Shown piece after piece: positions 25,966 through 35,516 of a stretch of 64,000 nucleotides of DNA. The stretch is from Limnobaculum zhutongyuii (GTDB lineage Bacteria > Pseudomonadota > Gammaproteobacteria > Enterobacterales > Enterobacteriaceae): contig NZ_CP034752.1 of assembly GCF_004295645.1 (NCBI RefSeq), forward strand, positions 744,001 through 808,000. The letters run 5' to 3'. The notes below the pieces were generated by a model. The model saw nothing but the letters and a program-made list of their open reading frames with translations, did not search any database and had not been told where the DNA came from. Made by a program: the position numbers and the translations under genes. The number at the start of each line of letters is the position of its first letter. Position 1 is the first letter of the stretch.

Positions 25966-26610
25966 TTATTGTTTTGGTGGGCTGGTTGTGCCGCCGGAGT
26001 CGCCGTTGTGAATATGTTTTTGTACGCTAACGGTTCCCGCGACAATATCTTGCGTGGCTTTTAACGTTCCGTCAATAGTTGCGCTTACACCGCCATTTCC
26101 ACCGGATATCGCCATGCCACCTTGCCCGGTGATTTTGGCTTTTGCTGTCATTTGTTCACTAGCCGTCAGCATCGGTGTATTAAAATCGGCTTTATCACTG
26201 GCGTTGACTTCGAATGACAGACAGTTAACCCGGTAAATATCGCAATCGATCTCGATGATTCGTCCACGTTTTAAAACGATTTTCGCTTTTTCATCGGTAT
26301 AGATTGCCACCTCTCCGGATTTCAAACCCTGTAATCGATATTGTCCATGCTCTGTCGCAATAACAATACTATGGCTCGTTTTACCGTTCAGCGGCAGCAT
26401 GATTGCCGCTGTTCCGGCTGGGGGATTACTGGTCAGTCCGTACTGTTGGAAAAGTTCGACATCTTGCAGCGGTTCACCGTTCAGCGCCTCGGCCTGCACG
26501 GCCTGTGCGGCTCCAGTACTGTTAACACGAGTTAATACCCCTCTAAATGCCTGTCTAATGCCGTTTAATTGGCGGTTAACCTGTTTACTAATTTCAGCTA
26601 ATGTCGACAA
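25966..26610 (-). CDS. Baseplate assembly/spike protein gpV (Mu gp45)
   Basis: The 214-residue protein belongs to the phage baseplate assembly protein V family: N-terminal OB-like domain with VELFQQYGLTSNPPAGTAAIMLPLNG, then a beta-helical stalk (residues 95-190) and a C-terminal VSVQKHIHNGDSGGTTSPPKQ. The His-rich HIHNGD is typical. The start is TTG at 26610 with AAGGAGG six bases upstream, inside the end of the hub gene. It forms the tail spike tip. Confidence 0.85.
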   Translation of the reverse strand: MSTLAEISKQVNRQLNGIRQAFRGVLTRVNSTGAAQAVQAEALNGEPLQDVELFQQYGLTSNPPAGTAAIMLPLNGKTSHSIVIATEHGQYRLQGLKSGEVAIYTDEKAKIVLKRGRIIEIDCDIYRVNCLSFEVNASDKADFNTPMLTASEQMTAKAKITGQGGMAISGGNGGVSATIDGTLKATQDIVAGTVSVQKHIHNGDSGGTTSPPKQ

Positions 26611-27817
26611 TGCCTACCTCCTTCTTGCCTTTTTTACCGCCCTTTTTTGCTTTGCGTTTTTCTTTCTTTTTCTTGTATGCATCGGGTATCCAGACACCAT
26701 CTTGTTTAAGCCCCAATACGGTATAGGTGCCGGAGCTGCGCCCACCAATAAACGTGCGGGACATCAAAAAATAGACGCCATCTATGTTGTGAGGTTCGCT
26801 AATAACATGAATGCGCTGTCCGGGCGACCATAAAATGTCATCAGACGTTCTGTGGCCTCTGACCTCGACAACTAAATCAAACGCGTTCAGCTTCGCATCA
26901 GAAAGCATTTTTCGTGCCTGATAACGTAACTGTTCGATATTATCGATATCGCCTGCCGTGGTGATTTTAGGGCGGTAAAATGCGACGTCAGGGTCAGCAA
27001 CAACCACTTTCATATTATGCGAGCCGATTTCGGCAGAGCTGGTCACATATTCACTATTGCTGCTTTCGTTGGAACTGATATCAACAATGCCTACATCTTT
27101 ACTTTTGCTGCTGCCTGATGACCGTTGCGCGTGACCTTGTCCCAATAATGTTAACTCTGAAAAGCAACTTTCAATTGATGTGGTTTCATCAATTGAAATC
27201 ACGTTATTTTCGCCCCCTTCAAAACGCATTATCAACGATGCTACGGGCGGCGTGGTGCAGTCAGCCCCGCCGATAACTAATGTCCCGTCAGGGTCAAACC
27301 AAGGCCACAAGCCACTATTTTTAGCTGAGCGGGTCAGCGCCTCCCAAGCTGATTCCCCCGGTTCGACGCTGATTTTGTCGCTAATAGTGGTTGCCTCGGC
27401 ATCAATACGGATTTTTGTAATACCAAAAGGGCGAACAATACTGGCGACAATTTCTTCTAATGTCAGTTGTTTTGCGGTAAATATGGGGGCGGAACAGTCA
27501 TACAACATCCCGGCTTTATCCCGTCCGTTAAGCGATAACGTAGTCTGACCACGACGAACAGAACGGCGGCGGCGGTCTATGCGACCGTCTAAAACCGTAT
27601 CATTTCCAACCTGAACAGTAACGGGCATCCCTGCGGCGATATCATCCGGGAAAATGCCGTCCGGGATACCAAGAGACACGCTCCACGCATCCGCAGGGGT
27701 CAGAAAATCTGAGTCGATGCTATATTGCGTCCAACTGCTGTGAGCTTTCCCATTAATAATCACGCTCACCGTGTTAATGTCGATATTGTCTTGAGTTTGA
27801 TTATCTGGCGTAGGCAT
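26594..27817 (-). CDS. Baseplate hub protein (Mu gpP/gp44-like)
   Basis: About 407 residues with VgrG/gpD-like hub sequence, including VSLGIPDGIFPDDIAAGMPVTVQVG and GESAWEALTRSAKNSGLWPWFDPDGTLVI. The C-terminus is very Lys-rich. ATG at 27817 follows AAGGTG with 9-base spacing; a GTG four codons earlier (27829) is possible. It overlaps gpN upstream and gpV downstream. Confidence 0.85.
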   Translation of the reverse strand: MPTPDNQTQDNIDINTVSVIINGKAHSSWTQYSIDSDFLTPADAWSVSLGIPDGIFPDDIAAGMPVTVQVGNDTVLDGRIDRRRRSVRRGQTTLSLNGRDKAGMLYDCSAPIFTAKQLTLEEIVASIVRPFGITKIRIDAEATTISDKISVEPGESAWEALTRSAKNSGLWPWFDPDGTLVIGGADCTTPPVASLIMRFEGGENNVISIDETTSIESCFSELTLLGQGHAQRSSGSSKSKDVGIVDISSNESSNSEYVTSSAEIGSHNMKVVVADPDVAFYRPKITTAGDIDNIEQLRYQARKMLSDAKLNAFDLVVEVRGHRTSDDILWSPGQRIHVISEPHNIDGVYFLMSRTFIGGRSSGTYTVLGLKQDGVWIPDAYKKKKEKRKAKKGGKKGKKEVGIVDIS

Positions 27818-29105
27818 AAATGAAATCACCTTGTTTGATATTATTAGAATCCCGGATAGTAGGATTTAACCGATACAGTTCGGCGGCGCGTTGATAATCC
27901 CCGTATAACTTATGCGCGAGCAAATGGAAATTGCAGTCAGACTCAATGCGTCGGCGTACCAGTGGTGGGCGGGCCATAATGGCGGCATTGCCAAGATTTT
28001 GTACATCAAGCGCGATATCTTTTAACGACAAGACGACCGGTTGCCAGCGCAACGCAATATCAGTCGGGCTACTGCTGACGCTTTGCATTTCAGGCTCGTA
28101 CAGTTCGCGATGTTGGTCAATAACGTTCAGTAGTGATTCCCGGACATCATTCACAATCATTTCGATGTCATCAGGGGAAAGCTTTTCAAGCTGTTCTTTA
28201 TCGGTCAAAATCTCTACGGCATTTTTTGTCAGCTCGGCAGCAACTTCGGCAGTCACAATGGCGTTTAGCTCTTTGATATCATCCAGTGTGGCACCGGCAG
28301 GCATACTGACCGGCGCGTCAGTTTCACCGGTTATCATGGCGTTAGGGATAGCCGCAATCGCGTTTAATTGAGATTTGGTTTCTTTCCAGTCTGAAATCGT
28401 ATTATCACTATATGCGGTAATACTGTTTGTTGTTGATGATTTTGAACTCAACGAGGTTAAGTCTAAAGCGGAGCGCAGGTCGCTAAGAAATGCGCCCGGA
28501 TAGTTAATAAAATTCTTCACACTACTGATAAAACCAACAATATCACCACGAAATACCGTCACCATATTAACCATGACAGAGCCAAGCGCTTTAATCTTTG
28601 CCATGTATTTTTGTGCTGTCTTTAATGGCGCAATAACTGCATCTAAAATACCTTGCAACCCATCAAGTAACCCCTGGATTTTATTGAGTATTTCGTCCAG
28701 TTTTGACAGCGTAAACTCTTGCATAAAAAACGGGTTGCCGGGGGTAGCTTCGAGAAACACCAGCTCAACATAGCAATGATCAACATTGTCGGCGGTGTGG
28801 TCGATGCCGTATTCGATACATTGCATATTAGGCATTGAACCAAAAATCGGGTGTATCAGTTCAGCGCTTCCGTAAGTATCCAGCGCGACGATAAAGGCTT
28901 GTAATTGTTGTTCGTAAGTATCACCCCAAAACAGCGCAGTCATGCGACTATTGCGAGGCTGACGGCCTAAATCTTCGACGTCGCCGCCGTCCTGATAAGG
29001 GTATTCATGAACAGCCACCGAACGTGATACAGAGTCCCGCGTCTGAATGACATCAAAGCGAACGCCCCGAAATGAAGCATCAAGCATATATTCAGACCAT
29101 GCCAT
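27801..29105 (-). CDS. DNA circularisation/tail protein N (Mu gpN)
   Basis: The N-terminal 100 residues (SFRGVRFDVIQTRDSVSRSVAVHEYPYQDGGDVEDLG) are the DNA_circ_N domain of Mu gpN, a tail/baseplate protein historically linked to circularisation of injected DNA. The 434-residue length, the LysM-like tail (YRLNPTIRDSNNIKQGDFIYAYA) and the location after the tape measure all agree. TAATG overlap with the tape measure gene. Confidence 0.9.
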   Translation of the reverse strand: MAWSEYMLDASFRGVRFDVIQTRDSVSRSVAVHEYPYQDGGDVEDLGRQPRNSRMTALFWGDTYEQQLQAFIVALDTYGSAELIHPIFGSMPNMQCIEYGIDHTADNVDHCYVELVFLEATPGNPFFMQEFTLSKLDEILNKIQGLLDGLQGILDAVIAPLKTAQKYMAKIKALGSVMVNMVTVFRGDIVGFISSVKNFINYPGAFLSDLRSALDLTSLSSKSSTTNSITAYSDNTISDWKETKSQLNAIAAIPNAMITGETDAPVSMPAGATLDDIKELNAIVTAEVAAELTKNAVEILTDKEQLEKLSPDDIEMIVNDVRESLLNVIDQHRELYEPEMQSVSSSPTDIALRWQPVVLSLKDIALDVQNLGNAAIMARPPLVRRRIESDCNFHLLAHKLYGDYQRAAELYRLNPTIRDSNNIKQGDFIYAYAR

Positions 29106-31453
29106 TATAATTCTGCTCCCACATAACCACGTTTATTTTGTATATCGTTATGCTGGTTAACCACTTCCGCCAGAGTGCGTCCATCAACAATTAATTTCGT
29201 TATATTACTAAGGTTAATGGGTGCGGTTTCCTGAACAACCGGAGGCTGATTTTCATTGCCACCAGAGACAAGGGAGTTGAACCAACCAGAGACAGGTGAA
29301 AAGACGTTTTCTTCAAGAAATTTATTCGGGTTAAATCCAATTTCCTCTAACCATTTATTGGCCTTTTCTCCGCGTTCTTCGCCGCGTCTGGCGGCAAGTT
29401 CAGCCGGTGAAATACCTTGTCTTTTTGCCTCTTCCGCAATGTTCCATTGCTCTGTAACCAACGCTAACGCACCATTTAATAGACCTGTATCAAGGTCTGG
29501 TTTTTCAAAGTCGTCATTACCTGAGCCTTGGTTATCCTGCCAGTTGGTTACAAACACCGGAACGGCGTTTGTGGTTCCCTGTGTCGCGTTTAATAAACGT
29601 TCTGGAAACCGCATCACGCCACCACCACTGGAGCCAGTAAGGCCACCTAAGCCACCACCAGCACCACTCAAACCACCATTACCTAACAACATTTTTGCGC
29701 CACCGATAGCCATTGCAGCAGCGGCAAGCGCTTTTAATCCATCGGTGGAACCTGCAACCCATGCGGTAAAATCCGGAAATCTCAAGCTTAAATCGCTTAA
29801 CTCCTGAGATACTTTTCCGATAGCATTTGATAGCGGCGTCATGGCATCCATGCTGCCGAAATCTTTTGCATTGCTCAGGCGTTCTGTTTGAAAATCATTG
29901 GTTGATTTAATCACCTCAAAGTTGACATTACCTGCCAGTTGGTCGCCGGATAGGTTTCGTTGAGCGTTGCTCGCGTCGGTCACTTCTTTTGCATAATCCC
30001 GGTTGGCCCGATAACCGATAAGGGCTTTTAGTGCCTGTTGGTCGTTAACCATTTTACCAACGGCTGAACCTTCCAAAATTGAGGACATCGAGTTCAATGT
30101 TTCAAGACGATCAGCCCCTTTAGCGGTTTTTAATTTTTCCTGCAATGCCTGATATTGACTGTCATTGGCGACCACTTTATCAATGATGCCGACAAAACCA
30201 TCAATTGCGTTAACGCCTTTCTCGCGGGCTGCTGCCAGCGAGCCGGGAAGGTCAATGCCTTTGCCGTTATATTGAATTTTAGAGGCGGCTACCGCTGTAT
30301 CACGGCCTGTGATTTTGGCTAAAAAGTTACTGGTATTAGTTCCCGCCTCGCTGCTGCTCCCAGCGGTAATTGCTGATGTCTGGTTAAAGGCCAGCAACGT
30401 TGCGAAATCATCTAACCCCCTCATACCAGCATTACCGGCGGCGGCTAAATGGTTGGGTAAATATTGCGCCATGTCTGCCAGTTCAAATGAACCCGCTTGC
30501 CCGGCAACAATTGCCATGTTTAACGCTTTTTCGATGTCTTTATCCTCAATACCAAATGAGCGCTTTAAACTAATTGCAATCCCGGCTAAGTCAGAACTGC
30601 TGGCCCCGGTAGAGGTTGAGTATTTTTGTAAAATAGGAAGCAGGTTATTTGCAGAAGCCGCGTTGACTGCGCCAGACGCTAACATTTTATCGAGTGCTTC
30701 TGCGGCACTTTCTTTCGACCCTCCGCCATACTCAATCGCTTCGCGAATACTTTTAGCTAACGTCGTTTTCCCTTTGATGCGGCCTTCAACGCCTTCATTT
30801 TCATAAGCAGTGTTTGCCATCATGGCAACCCGGCGATCAAAACTCATATGATTTTTAACCGGTTGAGCCAGCACCATTGCGCCTGCGGTGATTCCTGCGC
30901 CAATTTGCGCCATACCAGAACCGATGTTTTTTATCTGCTGTAACCGGGTAACGCCTTGCATTTCTTTTCGTAGTTCAGCAACACGCCCGCGCATCTGATT
31001 GTAAGCGCGGGATTGCTCACGGGCAGACAGGGTGCCTGAACGGGCTAGACGATTATAAGCGGCCTCGGTTTGTTGAATTTCCCGGCGGATACTATGTTCA
31101 GAACGAATGCCGAGAGTTTCCCTTGCTCGTGCGGCTTTTTGCTGTTCACTCATCAGCGTTCGTGCTGTTTTAATTCCTTCGGCTGAAGCTTTTCGCTGTG
31201 CATTAACCTGTTGCTCACTGGCTCGGTTAGTCTTACCTATACTGTTTGCCAGTTCTGCCGCTGCTTTGGATGCTTGTTTTGTGCCTTTTTCACCCTCGGC
31301 AGCGGCTTTCGTCTGTGCTGCGCCTTGCTTTTCGCTTGCCTTGGTTGCTTTGCCTGTCGCCTCGACTAGCTGGTTAACAGCAGCGGATACCGGCTTTGAT
31401 GCCCGGTCATTCGCCGTCAGCGTCATTGCAACTTCAAGGTTTCGATTACTCAT
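29105..31453 (-). CDS. Tail tape measure protein
   Basis: 782 residues with long N-terminal coiled coil (residues 1-180, Ala/Lys/Glu-rich), the TP901-type core (ISLKRSFGIEDKDIEKALNMAIVAGQAGSFELADMAQYLP) and a hydrophobic segment near 565-590. The length of such proteins sets tail length; Mu gp42 is in the same size range. The start lies six bases past the frameshifted chaperone stop, with GGAG upstream. Confidence 0.92.
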   Translation of the reverse strand: MSNRNLEVAMTLTANDRASKPVSAAVNQLVEATGKATKASEKQGAAQTKAAAEGEKGTKQASKAAAELANSIGKTNRASEQQVNAQRKASAEGIKTARTLMSEQQKAARARETLGIRSEHSIRREIQQTEAAYNRLARSGTLSAREQSRAYNQMRGRVAELRKEMQGVTRLQQIKNIGSGMAQIGAGITAGAMVLAQPVKNHMSFDRRVAMMANTAYENEGVEGRIKGKTTLAKSIREAIEYGGGSKESAAEALDKMLASGAVNAASANNLLPILQKYSTSTGASSSDLAGIAISLKRSFGIEDKDIEKALNMAIVAGQAGSFELADMAQYLPNHLAAAGNAGMRGLDDFATLLAFNQTSAITAGSSSEAGTNTSNFLAKITGRDTAVAASKIQYNGKGIDLPGSLAAAREKGVNAIDGFVGIIDKVVANDSQYQALQEKLKTAKGADRLETLNSMSSILEGSAVGKMVNDQQALKALIGYRANRDYAKEVTDASNAQRNLSGDQLAGNVNFEVIKSTNDFQTERLSNAKDFGSMDAMTPLSNAIGKVSQELSDLSLRFPDFTAWVAGSTDGLKALAAAAMAIGGAKMLLGNGGLSGAGGGLGGLTGSSGGGVMRFPERLLNATQGTTNAVPVFVTNWQDNQGSGNDDFEKPDLDTGLLNGALALVTEQWNIAEEAKRQGISPAELAARRGEERGEKANKWLEEIGFNPNKFLEENVFSPVSGWFNSLVSGGNENQPPVVQETAPINLSNITKLIVDGRTLAEVVNQHNDIQNKRGYVGAEL

Positions 31454-31459
31454 GGCGCG

Positions 31460-31992
31460 TTAAGCTCCTTTTTTCTGACGTTTTGATATAAAGCGCTTTG
31501 TATGTCCGTCTTTATCCTGAGAAGGTGAGCGAGGTGTTTTCTTACCGTTTAACTTGCCGAACGCGGAAAGATATCCCTCAAGCTCTGTCATGCTCATTCG
31601 CTCGATTTGGCCTTCGGTAATTCCGTATCGTCCGAGGGCAAGGACGGCAAGACGGTATCCGGCGAGCGCGGCTTCCCGCGCTTTCGCTTTTTTTTCAGGT
31701 CATTAATTGCACCGACAATCAGGTCGTAATCATCGTCTAACAAGGCGGCATCAAGTAGCGTTCCAGTGATTTTCTCTTTCGGGATATCTCCCAAACTGAT
31801 TAATGAATAGGCTTTGAGTGCAACAGAATAGAATGTCTGCGCTTCCTGCGTATCCATTGAACCGAAACGATTTACGGTTTCAACCACCGCCTCACTGGAG
31901 GCACCCACCATCGGTAAGCCGACCTCGCAGTCGTAGTGAATAACACCGTCGAATTCAACACCATAATCTAACGCTATGCGGATACTGTTCAT
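31460..31992 (-). CDS. Tail assembly chaperone, short form plus -1 frameshifted long form (Mu gp41 position)
   Basis: In frame 0 the protein ends at 31594 (132 residues). At codons 100-102 (AAA AAA AAG, 31695-31687) a slippery A-AAA-AAG heptamer at 31693-31687 is followed by a 5-base spacer and a perfect 6-bp GC stem with tetraloop (31666-31681). A -1 shift continues in a frame with good coding character (ARGYR/AVLALGRYGITEGQIERMSMTELEGYL-like residues) to TAA at 31462-31460, giving 177 residues. This is the well-known arrangement of tailed-phage tail chaperones (lambda G/GT). Without the shift, 31463-31593 would be unexplained. Confidence 0.85.
31666..31695 (-). promoter_or_regulatory. Programmed -1 ribosomal frameshift signal in tail chaperone gene
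   Basis: The signal comprises slippery A-AAA-AAG at 31693-31687, spacer CGAAA, and hairpin GCGCGG-GAAG-CCGCGC at 31681-31666 on the minus strand. These are the three standard parts of an efficient bacterial -1 signal, with the ideal 5-base spacer. Confidence 0.88.
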
Positions 31993-32366
31993 TATTCGAT
32001 AACCTCACGTAACGCATTCATTTTTAAATTGATGCGAGCCTCATTATCAACGGTGTATTGACGACCAACACTGGTTGTAAAACAGTCTTGATAAGACGTT
32101 CGTTTCCCACCGCTGCCGCTGATTGGCGTTGTGGTAATCTTCGCACCTTCAATGCCTTTCCAATCGACTTCACCATCAAGAGGTACAACGGCGGTAACAT
32201 CGATTTCAATTTCTTCAACACCACGCGCAAAGCCTTTCGCGCGACCTGATTTATTCATTGTTTTAACCAGTTTTCGCCCGGTTTGTATATTGACCGAAAC
32301 TTCGGTGACTTCGATTTCGCGACTATCCAGTTCCAGCGAGATAGCGCCGACGTATTCATCAGCCAT
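31992..32366 (-). CDS. Tail tube protein (Mu gpM)
   Basis: The 124-residue protein starts MADEYVGAISLELDSREIEVTEVSV and has INLKMNALREVIE at the C-terminus, consistent with the Mu gpM tail tube family that lies next to the sheath gene. The start follows GGGGGTTAA. It shares its TAA with the chaperone start (TAATG). Confidence 0.87.
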   Translation of the reverse strand: MADEYVGAISLELDSREIEVTEVSVNIQTGRKLVKTMNKSGRAKGFARGVEEIEIDVTAVVPLDGEVDWKGIEGAKITTTPISGSGGKRTSYQDCFTTSVGRQYTVDNEARINLKMNALREVIE

Positions 32367-32375
32367 TTAACCCCC

Positions 32376-33806
32376 TTATAAATACAGGTCGATAACGCCA
32401 GCGATAACATGCAGGCCGTTAACTACATCCGCAGGAATCTTAACGTTAAGCGTTCCCGGATTTTGTAAATCGCGCTCTGAAAGCAACTTAGCTTTGTTTG
32501 CTTCGACGTTCTCTAGAATCTCTAATCGTTCAAGCAGGAATAAAACGTCCAGCGTTTCAGAACGCACCTTCGGCGGGGTTCTTTCGCTCAGTTTTTCACG
32601 CGGAAAACGTAGGCTCCAACGCTCAACAATCGCTTTTCGGGTATAGTCCAGAGTCCTGATCGTGGTGATATCCAAGAGTGAGATATCATCCGTTCCGGAA
32701 TCATTAACGGTATATGTTGAGATTGCCCGGACAATTTGAACTTTGTCTCCCGGCCCAACTTCTAACGGTGTCAGGCCGTTATAGAGCGCGGCTTCTTGTT
32801 CTGTTCGTCCCGGTTGAGATTCAAGCGGCGTCACGTCCAGCCCCAAAATCGGCAGGCCATTTAACGGGCGGGCGGGGTCTTCTTCGCTGGCGGTCACTGC
32901 CGCAAATCCTGCTGCAATAATGCACGGCATCAGAGCTGAATCATTGTGCCAACCGACCATGACACGCCCGCTGTTGATTTTCTTGGTCAGTGTGGTTCCG
33001 GTTGCAAACGATTTACGCCAACCCGCAACGCCAATCGCGGGGCGTTGCTCCATCGGATGACTTACCTTGTCCAAGTGGTCACGTAATGCGGTTAACGCAT
33101 CCTCAGACGAGAACGGGCAAACCAGAATGTTAAATCGTGCAGCGAAGATAGCCGCTAATGCATCGCGGATATCAACTTCCAGCAGCCCACCTGCCATCGG
33201 CGTTAATTCACTGGTAATTCCGGCAACGGTAGAGGTTGCCCGCAAAATAATATCGTTACCAAATGCGCCTTTGTTTTTAGCTGTAATTGTCACCGCATCG
33301 GTTGTGATTGCCGCTGTGACGGGTAAGTCAGGGTTTTTATTTAAAGCGGTGACAAGTGACGCCATCAACGTTGCTGCGTCATCACCGTTACGACTGGTTA
33401 TATCAATTCGAGTGGTGGCGATATACAAGCTGATTACGCCTGCATTGGTTGCCGTACCGGTCAGTTTTAATGAACCTTTTGCGGCCTGACTTCCTTCCGC
33501 ATCTTCAACCCCGATAACGCTTAAATTGATATACGGATTTGCGGTCATGGCTTCTTTTGCCATCAAATGCGCCAGCGACCCACGCCCGAAATAGCTTGCT
33601 GCTTCATCATCTGAAAACACATATTGTGTTGTCAGTGGTGCAACCATTGTTCCGGCAATCGGTGATAACATCTGACCAATGATTAATACTGTCTGACGGT
33701 TAGTGGGTAACGTTGTTACTGCCAGTTTTAAATTGAATTCAATATGCTTGCCGGGTTTACGGGTGCTTGCCGGGATTTGCTCAAGCGTAATGTTATCACT
33801 CGCCAT
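32376..33806 (-). CDS. Contractile tail sheath protein (Mu gpL)
   Basis: The 476-residue sheath subunit matches Mu gpL in length and in blocks such as AYFGRGSLAHLMAKEAMTANPYINLSVI-type sequence, RPLNGLPILGLDVTPLESQPGRTEQE and a C-terminal PADVVNGLHVIAGVIDLYL that inserts into the handshake of neighbouring subunits. It polymerises around the tube and contracts at infection. It overlaps the small gp38-like gene by 11 bases. Confidence 0.92.
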   Translation of the reverse strand: MASDNITLEQIPASTRKPGKHIEFNLKLAVTTLPTNRQTVLIIGQMLSPIAGTMVAPLTTQYVFSDDEAASYFGRGSLAHLMAKEAMTANPYINLSVIGVEDAEGSQAAKGSLKLTGTATNAGVISLYIATTRIDITSRNGDDAATLMASLVTALNKNPDLPVTAAITTDAVTITAKNKGAFGNDIILRATSTVAGITSELTPMAGGLLEVDIRDALAAIFAARFNILVCPFSSEDALTALRDHLDKVSHPMEQRPAIGVAGWRKSFATGTTLTKKINSGRVMVGWHNDSALMPCIIAAGFAAVTASEEDPARPLNGLPILGLDVTPLESQPGRTEQEAALYNGLTPLEVGPGDKVQIVRAISTYTVNDSGTDDISLLDITTIRTLDYTRKAIVERWSLRFPREKLSERTPPKVRSETLDVLFLLERLEILENVEANKAKLLSERDLQNPGTLNVKIPADVVNGLHVIAGVIDLYL

Positions 33807-34029
33807 CTGTCGCCCCTTTTTTCTTGGCTTTGCTGTCGGTCGCGGCTGTCAGGACTTCGGGTTCCGGCAGTGCGGGTGGATATACTAAATCACCACTTTT
33901 AATGCAGCGGCGATAGTAGGCGTTATCCTCAACCGTGACCGCTTCCGCATCAGTAATATAGTGTTTAGGGTCTGCATACATCGGGACTTCAACGCCCGTT
34001 GCAGCAATGACCGTTAATGTCTTAGTCAT
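33796..34029 (-). CDS. DUF2635 protein (Mu gp38)
   Basis: A 77-residue protein with VPMYADPKHYITDAEAVTVEDNAYYRRCIKSGDLV, the pattern of DUF2635 proteins found just upstream of Mu sheath genes. The C-terminus is Lys-rich. It overlaps the gp37-like gene by 8 bases. Function unknown; presumed tail accessory. Confidence 0.78.
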   Translation of the reverse strand: MTKTLTVIAATGVEVPMYADPKHYITDAEAVTVEDNAYYRRCIKSGDLVYPPALPEPEVLTAATDSKAKKKGATDGE

Positions 34030-34684
34030 AGGTGACTTGTCCTTCTAAGTCAGGGTTTAACGGGGTGTTGACTTCATCAATTTTCAGCTTGATGGTTTTT
34101 AAGTCTGGGTACGGTTCATCAATCGCCCCCCGATAACGGGTGAACGGGTAATCCGGATGCGTGATGTCTACTTCGCCAGCCGGGTTTAATGGGGTTTCAG
34201 GGAATCGGCTATCGTCCAATGAGGAATAGATCCAACTGGTGTCGAATTCGCAAGCGAACGCCGATACGGCCTGTTGTTCTAACTGTGTATTAAACAGCGA
34301 GCGAACACGACCCGGCGTCAAACAAGAGATTTTTAAGCCCAATGACTGTCCAGTCAGTAAACGACGAACGGCAGTCACAAGAAGGTTTGTTCCGACTTCG
34401 CTTTCCAATACGCCACCGTGTCGCGAGGCTGTCTCGCTGCGGATGTTTCGGTCAGCAACTATCACCGCAAAGCGTGCATGGTCACGAAATTTGCGTCCGG
34501 TAGTGTTGGTTTTCTCAGTCTTGTGAATGCCGCCAAACGTCACCCACGCGCCCGGCAATACCCGGATAATTTCATGCGGATTGCCATCCAGCTCGCCGCC
34601 ATAGCTTTGTACACTGTCAACCATCCTGCCGAGTCCAGCCTGAAGACGCTCACAAATAGCATGTTCGATATCACTTGGATTCAA
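34022..34684 (-). CDS. Head-tail/tail terminator protein (Mu gp37-like)
   Basis: The 220-residue protein starts MNPSDIEHAICERLQAGLG and includes VTAVRRLLTGQSLGLKI and FEFDTSW-type sequences of the gp37/DUF1834 family. Its position between gp36-like and gp38-like genes is that of Mu gp37. ATGA overlap with the upstream gene. Confidence 0.8.
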   Translation of the reverse strand: MNPSDIEHAICERLQAGLGRMVDSVQSYGGELDGNPHEIIRVLPGAWVTFGGIHKTEKTNTTGRKFRDHARFAVIVADRNIRSETASRHGGVLESEVGTNLLVTAVRRLLTGQSLGLKISCLTPGRVRSLFNTQLEQQAVSAFACEFDTSWIYSSLDDSRFPETPLNPAGEVDITHPDYPFTRYRGAIDEPYPDLKTIKLKIDEVNTPLNPDLEGQVTYD

Positions 34685-35115
34685 AATGCACCTCCATTGG
34701 TTTTATCTCTGCCAAACTGGCGACCACCGGACGCAAATTTCACCGTGTTAGTGGTCTTTGCCGTGCCTATCTCGCCTGTACCTAGTTTGATTTTGCCTGA
34801 CGCGATTTGCTCCAAGTACCGGACGGCGTCTTCATAACGCGCCCGGATTTCCTCTGTCAGTTGTACACCACTTGTTCCGCAGAGCTTGAAGCGAGTGATA
34901 TCACAGCAACGATCAACTAACGCCTCCGGGATGATGTCAGCAGACAAGGGGAGCGTGTAACGGCTACCGATGTAACTATCAATTTCAGAACTGGCCCGCG
35001 CTAAAGCTTTTCGCAAAACAACGTCGTCAATCTCTCCCTGTCGGTTGCGGTCAGTCAGGGTGATAACTTCTTTCAGTCCGAAAACGTCTTCCATGTCCTG
35101 CCGCTGTGCATACAT
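34681..35115 (-). CDS. DUF1320 head completion protein (Mu gp36)
   Basis: A 144-residue DUF1320 protein: MEDVFGLKEVITLTDRNRQGEIDDVVLRKALARASSEIDSYIGSRY-type N-terminus with YTLPL and DITRFKLCG. Members are neck/connector proteins of Mu-like phages. It starts three bases after the end of the gp35-like gene. Confidence 0.85.
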   Translation of the reverse strand: MYAQRQDMEDVFGLKEVITLTDRNRQGEIDDVVLRKALARASSEIDSYIGSRYTLPLSADIIPEALVDRCCDITRFKLCGTSGVQLTEEIRARYEDAVRYLEQIASGKIKLGTGEIGTAKTTNTVKFASGGRQFGRDKTNGGAF

Positions 35116-35117
35116 CG

Positions 35118-35516
35118 CTATTTACCTTTGCTCGCGGCTTTGTCTTCTTTAGTATCAGCCTCGTTTTGTTTGGATTTATCGTCCTTGTCAGCTTCGATAT
35201 TTGCCGTTAATTTGGCTTTTTCCGCTTCCAGTGCGGCGGTATTTTCCGTTGCCAGACGGGCTTTCTCATCTTCCAATCGCTTGATGAATTCCGCTTCCAT
35301 CTTCTGATGCTCGGCAGCTAACAACGTTGTGATATCCGCTGGCGGGGTGGTTTCCTTGTCATCCTTCAATAACTCAACGACCAGTTGTGGGCTTTCCTGT
35401 AGCTCTTTGATTTGAGCTTTCGTGAACGTGCCTTCGGGGTGGGTTGTTGCTTCGCTTGAGTGCGACATTCCGCAACGGCAAAAGCCATCACGTTTTGCAG
35501 TAATACGAACTTTCAT
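35118..35516 (-). CDS. Mu gp35/HI1506-like protein
   Basis: This 132-residue protein has an N-terminal segment with CRCGMSHS (FCRCGMSHSSEATTHPEG), an EGTFTKAQIKELQESPQLVVEL block, and a long charged coiled-coil tail rich in Glu, Lys and Ala. This matches the HI1506-related family found after the capsid gene of Mu-like phages. The start is in a TAATG overlap with the capsid gene. Function unknown. Confidence 0.75.
   Translation of the reverse strand: MKVRITAKRDGFCRCGMSHSSEATTHPEGTFTKAQIKELQESPQLVVELLKDDKETTPPADITTLLAAEHQKMEAEFIKRLEDEKARLATENTAALEAEKAKLTANIEADKDDKSKQNEADTKEDKAASKGK

Noticed and set aside
25908..26045. 46-codon N-terminal extension of the gp46-like protein
   Set aside because: It overlaps gpV, runs through the regulatory motif and hairpin, and lacks family similarity.
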